This document shows, one piece after another, positions 17,373 through 24,261 of a stretch of 30,727 nucleotides of DNA. The stretch comes from Acidobacteriaceae bacterium UBA1307 (GTDB lineage: Bacteria; Acidobacteriota; Terriglobia; Terriglobales; Acidobacteriaceae): positions 106,206 to 136,932 of the forward strand of contig DBTV01000029.1 in NCBI GenBank assembly GCA_002307235.1. The letters run 5' to 3'. The notes under the pieces were generated by a model. That model was not told the DNA's origin and did not search any database. It saw only the letters and a program-made list of their open reading frames with translations. Position 1 is the stretch's first letter. Every line of letters starts with the position of its first letter. The translations under genes and the position numbers were made by a program.

Positions 17373-18440
17373 ATGAAACGTACAGGAGCGGGCGTTTCTT
17401 TTCTCTCTCTTTTGAGCGTGGCGATCTTGCTTTTTGCCGGGTTCACGACAGGGTGCAAGAGCAGGCAGGTGGCTGCGCCGACCGATCAGCAGATTGCCGA
17501 AGGCGTGCAGACCAAGCTGCACGGCGAAGCGGCTCTGACGCAGCAGAATATTCAGACCGGTGTCGCCGGCGGCGTTGTTACGCTCAGCGGCAGCGTGACC
17601 GACGAGGCCTCGCGCGCGCTGGCGGCGGGTGATGCGGCGACGATTCCGGGCGTCAAGACCGTCGTCAACAACCTCGTCGTGCAACCGTTGTCGTCGTCGA
17701 CGGCGCCATCAAGTCAGCCTGTCGCCGCGCCCGTCACGGCCAGGAACACACAACCCGCGCCCGCGCCGCGCAATGGCTACAACGCGCCGCAACCGGCACC
17801 GCAGCCGGTGGCCCGCGTTGAGCCTGCAGCACCAGCACCGCAGCCTGCGCCGAAGCCCGAACCGCCGCGGCCTGTCGTCAAGCAGGTCACGCTGCCGGCT
17901 GGAACTGTGCTGCCGATCCGCATCACCGAGGCGCTCAGCAGCCAGTCGGCACAGGTGGACGATCCTTTTCATGGATCGCTGGCGACTGACATTGGCACGC
18001 AGGGCGTGATCGCGCTGCCGCATGGCTCCGCGGTGCAGGGGCGTGTCGTGGATGTGCGCGAGGCGGCGCACTTCAAGGGCAACTCGTTGCTGTCGATTGA
18101 GTTGACGCAGATCAGCGCCGCTGGACGGCGCATCACGCTGGTGACCGAGCCCTTCAGCAGGCAGGGCGAGGGGCGTGGCAAAAACACCGCGCTCAAAGCC
18201 GGTGGTGGCGCGGCCTTGGGTTCGATCATTGGGGCTTTGGCCGGTGGCGGCAAGGGCGCGGCCATTGGAGCCCTGGCGGGCGCAGGAGCGGGCACCGGCG
18301 TCAATGCCGCCACGCGTGGTCAGCAGGTCGTTATTCCCAGCGAAACGCTGATCAACTTCCAGTTGCAGTCCCCGATTACGCTCACCGTGACGATTCCTCC
18401 GCACGGATACGAGGCGCACGAGGGGTTGCACAGCCGCTAA
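17373..18440 (+). CDS. BON-domain lipoprotein with proline-rich linker and glycine zipper
   Basis: A 355-residue envelope protein. A lipoprotein-type signal (hydrophobic stretch then FTTGC, Cys28 as likely lipidation site; the lipobox is not perfect) precedes a BON domain (about 37-85, with GGVVTLSGSVTDEASRALAA and IPGVKTVVNNLVV). Next is a Pro/Ala/Gln-rich linker of some 65 residues, then a beta-rich C-terminal domain with a glycine zipper (GGGAALGSIIGALAGGGKGA and following repeats). BON domains bind phospholipid membranes and occur in OsmY and in secretin partners. The linker could span the periplasm or peptidoglycan; the zipper suggests membrane insertion or oligomers (inference). The ATG at 17373 has AGGAGG 11 bases upstream. 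A GTG 11 codons earlier is possible but lacks a ribosome site. The gene is probably transcribed alone and has its own terminator at 18461-18511. Confidence 0.85.
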   Translation: MKRTGAGVSFLSLLSVAILLFAGFTTGCKSRQVAAPTDQQIAEGVQTKLHGEAALTQQNIQTGVAGGVVTLSGSVTDEASRALAAGDAATIPGVKTVVNNLVVQPLSSSTAPSSQPVAAPVTARNTQPAPAPRNGYNAPQPAPQPVARVEPAAPAPQPAPKPEPPRPVVKQVTLPAGTVLPIRITEALSSQSAQVDDPFHGSLATDIGTQGVIALPHGSAVQGRVVDVREAAHFKGNSLLSIELTQISAAGRRITLVTEPFSRQGEGRGKNTALKAGGGAALGSIIGALAGGGKGAAIGALAGAGAGTGVNAATRGQQVVIPSETLINFQLQSPITLTVTIPPHGYEAHEGLHSR

Positions 18441-18460
18441 ACACGCACGCCTTTTTTAGA

Positions 18461-18511
18461 ACAACTCCAGATTGCGCCGTATCGTCGGGCCAGTCTGGAG
18501 TTGTCTTTTTC
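18461..18511 (+). terminator. Rho-independent terminator after the BON lipoprotein gene
   Basis: An 11-bp perfect stem ACAACTCCAGA/TCTGGAGTTGT (18461-18471 with 18494-18504), a 22-base loop, then CTTTTTCTT. Confidence 0.9.
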
Positions 18512-18588
18512 TTCATCCGGCTTTTCTCGCCCCCGTCCAACGCGCTAGTCTGGATGAGAGCTTCATTCGAAGGAATCAAGGAAAAACA

Positions 18589-19515
18589 ATGCGCATTCAG
18601 CAAACCGCCAAGATTTGGCACAATGGCCAACTCATCGATTGGGAGAAGGCCACGCTGCACGTGATGAGCCACGTTGTTCATTACGGCTCGAGCGTCTTTG
18701 AAGGCATCCGCTGTTATACCCAGCCTGGTGGTGCGGCCATCTTCCGGCTGCCCGAACACATGCAGCGACTGCTTGATTCGGCGCGTATCTACCGCATGGA
18801 AGTTCCCTACACGCTCGATGAGCTGTGCACTGCGGTCACCGATCTGGTTGAGGCCAACGGCATTGCGCCCAGCTACATTCGTCCCATCGTGCTGCGCGGC
18901 TACGGCGAAATCGGCGTCAACCCGGTTGGCGCGCCGGTCGAGGTCTACATCGCCAATATGCCCTGGGGCAAGTATCTGCCCGGTCAGGAAGGTGCCGACG
19001 TCTGCGTTTCGAGCTGGACGCGTCTGGCGCCGAACACCATGCCGACCCTCGCCAAGGCCGGTGCCAACTACATGAACTCGCAACTGATCCACATGGAAGC
19101 CAAGATGAACGGCTACCAGGAGGGCATTGCGCTGGACGTGAATGGCCTGCTCAGCGAGGGCTCGGGCGAGAATGTCTTTTTGGTGCGCAATGGCGTGATC
19201 TACACGACGCCGTTGGCCCACTCGGTGCTGTCGGGCATTACGCGTGACTCGGTGATGACGCTGGCCCGTCACCTGGGACTGACGGTCGTCGAGCAGGCGC
19301 TGCCGCGCGAGATGCTCTATGTGGCCGATGAGGTCTTCTTCACCGGCACCGCGGCCGAGGTGACCCCCATCCGCTCGGTCGACAAGATTCTGGTCGGCGG
19401 CGACGGCAAGCCGGGCGAAATCACCCAGAAGCTGGCCGCCGAGTACTTTGCCATTGTGAATGGCACCAAGCCCGACCGTTTCGGCTGGCTCACGCCGGTC
19501 AAGGTCAAGGCCTAG
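18589..19515 (+). CDS. ilvE: Branched-chain amino acid aminotransferase
   Basis: The 308-residue PLP enzyme of fold type IV exchanges the amino group between leucine, isoleucine or valine and 2-oxoglutarate, the last step of branched-chain amino acid synthesis. The N-terminus with HYGSSVFEGIRCY is the family signature. LAKAGANYMNSQ carries Lys156, the expected PLP-binding lysine. YQEGIALDVNGLLSEGSGEN and the TGTAAEVTPIRSVD motif near the end match IlvE more closely than D-amino acid transaminase or aminodeoxychorismate lyase. The length is normal for the family. An AAGGA site lies 6 bases before the ATG. The gene stands alone between two clear terminators, so it is probably a single-gene transcript. 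Confidence 0.96.
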   Translation: MRIQQTAKIWHNGQLIDWEKATLHVMSHVVHYGSSVFEGIRCYTQPGGAAIFRLPEHMQRLLDSARIYRMEVPYTLDELCTAVTDLVEANGIAPSYIRPIVLRGYGEIGVNPVGAPVEVYIANMPWGKYLPGQEGADVCVSSWTRLAPNTMPTLAKAGANYMNSQLIHMEAKMNGYQEGIALDVNGLLSEGSGENVFLVRNGVIYTTPLAHSVLSGITRDSVMTLARHLGLTVVEQALPREMLYVADEVFFTGTAAEVTPIRSVDKILVGGDGKPGEITQKLAAEYFAIVNGTKPDRFGWLTPVKVKA

Positions 19516-19524
19516 TTTTTTCAG

Positions 19525-19580
19525 CAAACAGAAAAACGCGGGAGTCCCGAAGATGGGGGTTCCCGCGTTTCTGTTTCTGT
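19525..19580. terminator. Strong terminator between convergent ilvE and gpsA
   Basis: A long stem pairs AACAGAAAA-CGCGGGA on the left with TCCCGCGTTTCTGTT on the right, with two unpaired A. A small inner CCC/GGG helix lies in the loop. T-rich sequence lies on both outer flanks, so it could stop transcripts from both directions. Confidence 0.85.
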
Positions 19581-19591
19581 GCCGGTTTCTA

Positions 19592-19662
19592 GCCCCTGGT
19601 TCCCTGAGTCCACACCTAGTCCCTCAGTCCCTAGCCCCTCAGTCCCTAGTCCCTACGTTCCC
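19592..19662. repeat. Short tandem CTAGTCC/CTCAGTCC repeat, G-rich on the minus strand
   Basis: Degenerate 7- and 8-base units alternate, giving a 15-base unit seen twice plus partial copies. The + strand has eight C-runs of three or more. The six at 19621-19662 are spaced by 3 to 6 bases, so the minus strand fits the G3+N1-7 quadruplex pattern. It ends 6 bases from the gpsA stop, so it would lie in the gpsA 3' untranslated RNA. Confidence 0.8.
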
Positions 19663-19667
19663 TGCCT

Positions 19668-20669
19668 TTACGCCTCGTCCTTGCCGGGGCGGAGCATCAG
19701 GTCGTGGATGGCCTCGCGCGGGTCCTTGCCTTTGTTGAGGATCAGGCCCATCTGTTCGGTGATGGGCATCTCGATCTCGTACTGGCGGGCGAGGCCGAGC
19801 GCGGCTTCGGTGGTCAGCACGCCCTCGGCGACCTTGCCTCCCAGGCTCTCAAGAATCTCCGGCAGTTTGCGGCCTTCGCCGAGCGCCTTGCCGACGGTGC
19901 GGTTGCGGCTGAGCGAGCCGGTGCAGGTCAGCACCAGATCGCCGGCGCCGGCCAGCCCGGCGAGTGTCTCGCGGCGTCCGCCGCAGGCCACGGCCAGACG
20001 GGTAATTTCGGCGATGCCTCGGGTGATCAGCGCCGCGGCCGAGTTGTAGCCGAGGCCCATGCCCGCGGCCACGCCGGCGGCGATGGCGATCACGTTCTTC
20101 AGCGCGCCGCCCAGTTCCACGCCGACGATGTCGCTGGTTGTGTACAGGCGCAGCGACTCTGAAGAGAATTCCTTCTGAATCCGGGTCGAGATCGAGCGGC
20201 GGGCAAAGGCGACGGTGACTGCCGTCGGCTGGCCCTGGGCAACCTCGAGGGCGAAGCTCGGTCCGCTGAAGGCTCCGATGGGAATCTCAATGCCGGCGAG
20301 GGTTTCGGCGATCAGCTGCGTCATGCGCAGATAGGTTTTGCGCTCGACACCCTTGGTGGCGCTGACCAGAATCTGGCCCGCGTGCAACTGCGGGCGCAAT
20401 CGGGCGATGGTGGGCCGCAGAAACTCCGAAGGGATGACCGAGACGACGATCTCTGCCTGGGCCACTCGAGCACCGTCGCCGGTGATGGCCAGCTCTGCGG
20501 GCAACGGAATGCCGGGCAGAAAGAGAAGATTTTCGTGCGCCGCGGCGATGGAAGCAGCCTCGTCGGCGCGATGCGACCAGAGCGTGACCTGATGGCCGCC
20601 GCAGCGGCAGAGCGAAAGCGCGATGGCGGTTCCCCAGGCACCGGAACCGAGGACAACAATGCGACTCAT
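19668..20669 (-). CDS. gpsA: NAD(P)-dependent glycerol-3-phosphate dehydrogenase
   Basis: The 333-residue cytoplasmic enzyme reduces dihydroxyacetone phosphate to sn-glycerol-3-phosphate, the start of phospholipid synthesis. The N-terminal Rossmann motif GSGAWGTAIA (8-17) binds NAD(P)H. ATKGVE, GAFSGPSFA and ELGGALKNVIAIAAG follow, with Lys191 matching the catalytic lysine. GLAGAGDLVLTCTG and SRNRTVGKALGEG in the C-terminal domain are also typical. The length is normal. The ATG overlaps the plsY stop as ATGA, so the two genes are probably translationally coupled. The start at 20669 is preferred although the frame is open well upstream inside plsY. Confidence 0.97.
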   Translation of the reverse strand: MSRIVVLGSGAWGTAIALSLCRCGGHQVTLWSHRADEAASIAAAHENLLFLPGIPLPAELAITGDGARVAQAEIVVSVIPSEFLRPTIARLRPQLHAGQILVSATKGVERKTYLRMTQLIAETLAGIEIPIGAFSGPSFALEVAQGQPTAVTVAFARRSISTRIQKEFSSESLRLYTTSDIVGVELGGALKNVIAIAAGVAAGMGLGYNSAAALITRGIAEITRLAVACGGRRETLAGLAGAGDLVLTCTGSLSRNRTVGKALGEGRKLPEILESLGGKVAEGVLTTEAALGLARQYEIEMPITEQMGLILNKGKDPREAIHDLMLRPGKDEA

Positions 20670-21298
20670 GCGGTTTTCTTTGCTCCGAAACGGTTTTCCG
20701 TGCCTGCAAGCAGACGGCGGATGTTCTGGTGATGTTTGGCGACGATCAACAGCGCGGCGACCCACTGCACGGCGATGAAGGCCACAGGCTGGGTTCCCCG
20801 GATGAAGAAGTGGGCGAAGAGCGGAAAGCTCAGCGCGCCCAGAATCGAGGCCAGCGAGACGTAACGGCTGGCGAAGAGCACGAGAATGAAAACGGCAATT
20901 GCGGCCAGCGCCGCCCAGGGGCAGGCGGCCAGAAAGACGCCGAAACCGGTCGCCACGCCCTTGCCGCCCTTGAAGCCAAGCCAGAGGGTGAACATGTGGC
21001 CAAGAATCGCACACAGCGCCGCGAGAGCCTCGGCAGTGCGTAGCGGCACGGCGGGCATCAGCAGCGAACCCAGCAGAGCGCCAAGCCAGACCGCCGCGCA
21101 GCCCTTGAGCATGTCGAGCAGAAAGGTGACGAGGCCGAGCTTTTTGCCGCCGGAACGTAAGACGTTGGTAGCACCAATGTTACCGCTGCCCACCGCGCGG
21201 ATGTCCTGGTGGAGGAACAGGCGGATGAGCAGGTAGCCGGTGGGAATCGATCCCAACAGATAAGACGCTGCCGCAATGAAAAGACTTGCATAAAGCAT
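20666..21298 (-). CDS. plsY: Acyl-phosphate:glycerol-3-phosphate acyltransferase
   Basis: The 210-residue inner-membrane protein has about five hydrophobic segments. PlsY takes an acyl chain from acyl-phosphate to position 1 of glycerol-3-phosphate, giving lysophosphatidate. Its three conserved loops are all here: SGNIGATNVLRSGGKK (about 38-53), LGFKGGKGVATGFG (about 107-120) and the C-terminal AKHHQNIRRLLAGTE. The product of its partner gene gpsA is its substrate, so the operon joins two consecutive steps. No strong ribosome site precedes the ATG at 21298. The region to the divergent gene is 190 bases, with only a small GCGGC/GCCGC hairpin near 21391-21407. Confidence 0.96.
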   Translation of the reverse strand: MLYASLFIAAASYLLGSIPTGYLLIRLFLHQDIRAVGSGNIGATNVLRSGGKKLGLVTFLLDMLKGCAAVWLGALLGSLLMPAVPLRTAEALAALCAILGHMFTLWLGFKGGKGVATGFGVFLAACPWAALAAIAVFILVLFASRYVSLASILGALSFPLFAHFFIRGTQPVAFIAVQWVAALLIVAKHHQNIRRLLAGTENRFGAKKTA

Positions 21299-21488
21299 AA
21301 CGAGTTCGAGTGTAGCAGGTGGGGCGATTTCTGCGGGATGGCGGGTGCATCTGATTGATTACAAGGTTGTTCTTTGCAAATTTGGAGGGCGCGGCATTAA
21401 AGGCCGCTAATGGATGCGGGCTCTGGACTGGAGACCCTCTTGCTAGCAAAAAGATGACTCTCCCGATCAAGAAAGGGAACAGGTGCCG

Positions 21489-23516
21489 ATGCGTTATTCT
21501 TCTCCAGCTGCGCGGAGCTCGCAACTGCCAGACATCAAGGAACAGATCTTCGCGGATAAATTTGGCAGGGCTGTCAAGGCGCAGCGGATGGGCAACCTCG
21601 ATAAGGCGAGAGGTCTGGTTTTGGAGCTGCTGGCGGTGAATGTGCGCCATGTCGAGAGCCTCCATTTGCTGGGCGTCATCGAGTACCAGTGCAAGCATCT
21701 TGAGGTTGCGGCGAAGATGTTTCAGCGCGCGATTGCGGTCAACAGCCGGAACCCGGTGTATCACTGCGATCTGGGCAAGATCTGGATGGACATGGGCAGG
21801 CTGGAGGAGGCGGCCGCAGAGTTCGATCAGGCGTTGAAGCTGAGGCCGGATTTTGCCGACGGACACCACAGTCTTGGCAATCTGCACAGTGCCAAGGGCG
21901 AGTTCGAGCAAGCGGTGAGCTGTTACCTGCGCGCGCTCAAGTCCACTCCCTGCGATGCCAATCTGTGCACCAATCTGGGCAATGCGTACCTGCATCAAGG
22001 CAAGGTGGAAGTGGCTTTGAAGATGTATGGCCACGCGTTGCGCTTTGATTCCGGGAACCTGGACGCGCATCTGAACATGGGCACGGCCTATTTGAGCCAG
22101 AATGAGTGGGAGAAGGCGCTGGAGTGCTATGAAAAGGCGCTGAAGATTCAGCCTCGTCATGCGCTGACTCTCTACAACATCGGGGTCTGCTACCAGAAGC
22201 GGAAGATGTATGACGAGGCGCAGAGCGCTTACGAAAAGGCGCTGGAGGTCGAGCCGGATTCGAACACCGTGTGCCTGAATCTGATTGCGGTTCTGCGGCT
22301 GAAAAAGGATGTCGAGACCTCGGAGAAGTATTGCCGGCAGCTGATCGCGCGCAATCCGAAGCATGCCGAAGCGCATTGCGGCATCGCCGATCTTTACTTT
22401 GATCAGCACCGGTACGAGCTGGCGATCGAGTACTACCGGAAGGCGCTTGAACTCCGGCCGGAGTATGCCGAGGCGTACTCGAATCTTGGTTGCGTCTACA
22501 GCAACATGGGCGCGATGGCCGAGGCGGAGCAGTGCTACGAGAAGGCCCTGGCTCTTGACCCGGATCACGTGAATGCCCATTGCAATATGGCTTTTTTGCT
22601 GCTGACCCGGGGCGATTACGAGAAGGGGCTCTACCATCACGAGTGGCGCTATCGGCATCAGTCGGGCGCCGTGCCGCGCTTCCCGGGGCCGCAATGGGAT
22701 GGCCGCGCGCTTCATGGCGAGCGCGTGCTGCTTTATGGCGAGCAGGGGATCGGCGACAGCCTGCAGTTTTTGCGCTATCTGCCGATGGTGAGTGCAGCGG
22801 GCGCGACCGTGCTTTTGGCCGTGCAGGCACCGCTGCGGCGACTGGTCGAGGAACTGGATGGCATCGAGGAGCGGTTTTATAACGGCGACGCATTGAGCGA
22901 GTATGACTACCAGTGCGCGCTGCTCAGCCTGCCACTGGCCTTTCATACGACGCCCGAGACAATTCCTGCCGCGGTGCCGTATCTGAAGATTCCCGCGGAG
23001 GCGCAACAGACGGCCGATGCTCTCGATTGGCCCGCAACCGGGCTGCGCGTGGGGCTGGTCTGGAGCGGCAATCCGAATCACACCAATGACCATAACCGTT
23101 CGATTCCGTTGCGGGATCTGGCTCCGCTCTGGCAGCTCGAAGGGGTGAACTTTTTTTCGTTGCAGATGGGGGCGGGAACGGCGCAACTGGACGAGGCGCC
23201 CGGGCCGCTGACCGATCTGACTACAGGTATTACGGATTTTGCGGATACGGCGGCGCGGATGGCGCGGCTTGATCTGGTGATTGCCGTCGACACCTCGGTG
23301 GCGCACCTGGCCGGTGCCCTGGGGCTGCCGGTGTGGGTGTTGCTGCCTAACGTGCCTGACTGGCGCTGGTTTTATGAGCGGACGGATAGCCCCTGGTACC
23401 CGTCGATGCGGCTGTTCCGGCAACCGGAGGTGGGCGACTGGGCTACGGTGGCGAACAACCTTCGCAACGCGCTTGCCGCGCTGGCGGCGGAAAAGGCTGG
23501 GGGCTTGGCCCAGTAG
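21489..23516 (+). CDS. TPR protein with C-terminal glycosyltransferase-like domain
   Basis: The 675-residue protein opens with eleven tetratricopeptide repeats of 34 residues each, with almost no gaps (about residues 20-395, for example YHCDLGKIWMDMGRLEEAA and AYSNLGCVYSNMGAMAEAE). The C-terminal part (about 400-675) has LLYGEQGIGDSLQFLRYLP, RVGLVWSGNPNHTNDHNRS, LDLVIAVDTSVAHLAGALG and WRWFYERTDSPWYPSMRLF. These match the two-Rossmann glycosyltransferase-B type fold of heptosyltransferase-like (GT9/GT41-related) proteins often fused to TPRs. Donor and acceptor are unknown. The TPR part probably binds a protein partner or target. There is no signal peptide, so it is cytoplasmic. I chose the ATG at 21489; a GTG two codons earlier is equally possible. 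It ends 19 bases from the convergent cyclic-nucleotide-binding gene. Confidence 0.88.
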   Translation: MRYSSPAARSSQLPDIKEQIFADKFGRAVKAQRMGNLDKARGLVLELLAVNVRHVESLHLLGVIEYQCKHLEVAAKMFQRAIAVNSRNPVYHCDLGKIWMDMGRLEEAAAEFDQALKLRPDFADGHHSLGNLHSAKGEFEQAVSCYLRALKSTPCDANLCTNLGNAYLHQGKVEVALKMYGHALRFDSGNLDAHLNMGTAYLSQNEWEKALECYEKALKIQPRHALTLYNIGVCYQKRKMYDEAQSAYEKALEVEPDSNTVCLNLIAVLRLKKDVETSEKYCRQLIARNPKHAEAHCGIADLYFDQHRYELAIEYYRKALELRPEYAEAYSNLGCVYSNMGAMAEAEQCYEKALALDPDHVNAHCNMAFLLLTRGDYEKGLYHHEWRYRHQSGAVPRFPGPQWDGRALHGERVLLYGEQGIGDSLQFLRYLPMVSAAGATVLLAVQAPLRRLVEELDGIEERFYNGDALSEYDYQCALLSLPLAFHTTPETIPAAVPYLKIPAEAQQTADALDWPATGLRVGLVWSGNPNHTNDHNRSIPLRDLAPLWQLEGVNFFSLQMGAGTAQLDEAPGPLTDLTTGITDFADTAARMARLDLVIAVDTSVAHLAGALGLPVWVLLPNVPDWRWFYERTDSPWYPSMRLFRQPEVGDWATVANNLRNALAALAAEKAGGLAQ

Positions 23517-23535
23517 GCGTAGTGCACCGCGCCTG

Positions 23536-23949
23536 CTACACGATGGGAATCGCCTGTCGCGCGGTGCGTACCTCGGCGGCCAGAATCTGCAGAATCCTGA
23601 AGGAGATCTGTGGGTCGGTGCGCATCAGCGCCTCAAAATCCGTGCGGGTAATAAAACTGACCTTGGCTCCGGGGTCGGCCGTGGCCGTCAGAGAATAGGG
23701 CTGGTTGCCGATGAGCCCGGGCAGGCCAAGCAGGGAACCGGGCTGCACCTTGGAGGTAAGGATCTTGGCGCCGTCCTCGGTTGCAAGAGACATCTCCGCG
23801 CTGCCATCAATAAGAATATAAAGTCCGGCGGGGGTCTCGCCCTGGTGGAAGAGCTGGCGTTGTTGCCGACAGTCGACTGGTGTGGCGAGCTCTCCAAGCA
23901 CCTCCACCAACTCGGGACTGGCAAGAAACGCCGCTGGATCAAGTCGCAT
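23536..23949 (-). CDS. Stand-alone cyclic-nucleotide-binding-domain protein (Crp/Fnr sensor fold)
   Basis: A 137-residue cytoplasmic protein consists of little more than one cNMP-binding beta-barrel. LFHQGETPAGLYILIDGSAE and GSLLGLPGLIGNQPYSLTA align with the roll and phosphate-binding cassette of CRP. There is no helix-turn-helix, so it cannot bind DNA like CRP. At the cassette, the Glu and Arg that hold cAMP in E. coli CRP (Glu72, Arg82) appear as Leu and Tyr, while the Ser is kept. Cyclic AMP binding is therefore doubtful; it may bind another ligand or act by protein contact. A CGGAG site lies 6 bases before the ATG. A near-consensus CRP-type site lies 85 bases upstream of the start. The convergent end overlaps a 9-bp hairpin (23524-23567) without a T-run. 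Confidence 0.85.
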   Translation of the reverse strand: MRLDPAAFLASPELVEVLGELATPVDCRQQRQLFHQGETPAGLYILIDGSAEMSLATEDGAKILTSKVQPGSLLGLPGLIGNQPYSLTATADPGAKVSFITRTDFEALMRTDPQISFRILQILAAEVRTARQAIPIV

Positions 23950-24030
23950 GAAACGCTCCGAAAAGAAATAGGGAATCGAGGCTTGCGGCCAGGACTCCCA
24001 GAATCAGAATTTCATCTCGAGTGGCCTTTG

Positions 24031-24052
24031 AAATGTGATTGAGATCACTTTT
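24031..24052. promoter_or_regulatory. CRP/FNR-family operator, near-consensus palindrome
   Basis: TGTGA-N6-TCACT (24034-24049) lies within a 22-base stretch that differs from the E. coli CRP consensus at three positions. It is 85 bases from the start of the divergent cyclic-nucleotide-binding gene and about 210 from the chemoreceptor start. A half-site TGTGA follows at 24056-24060. Confidence 0.65.
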
Positions 24053-24083
24053 ATTTGTGATGCAAGGAGAAATGCGGAAACTT

Positions 24084-24168
24084 TTGTACCATGACGGCCG
24101 TAATTCATAAATAAACCATAAAGAAAAAGCTGCTCCTCCATTGGAGAAGCACCCAAAATTGCCGATAA
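24084..24168 (+). promoter_or_regulatory. Candidate chemoreceptor promoter region
   Basis: TTGTAC (24084-24089) and ATAAAT (24107-24112) are 17 bases apart, a possible housekeeping promoter. Further on, GCCGATAA (24161-24168) is an exact match to the -10 box of flagellar sigma-28, but the -35 (TAAA type) is poor. Between them lies an 8-bp hairpin with one mismatch, TGCT-CTCC/GGAG-AGCA (24131-24151). Confidence 0.35.
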
Positions 24169-24261
24169 ACCTGCAAGAGCCGTGTACGCCCTGAGGCTAT
24201 TTCTCTTCCGTTCATCTTCTGGGCAGCGTGCACGTGATGAAGGGGGAGGGGCAGAATCGAT

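Noticed and set aside
19592..19662. Short repeats considered as a CRISPR array
   Set aside because: Units of 7 to 8 bases without spacers of constant size; no cas genes.
21180..23423. 747-codon open frame on the - strand
   Set aside because: It is antisense to the TPR glycosyltransferase-like gene; its repetitive sequence only mirrors the TPR codons.
23524..23567. 9-bp hairpin at the convergent ends of the TPR and cNMP genes
   Set aside because: Stem is perfect but the loop is 26 bases, part is coding and there is no T-run; not listed as a terminator.
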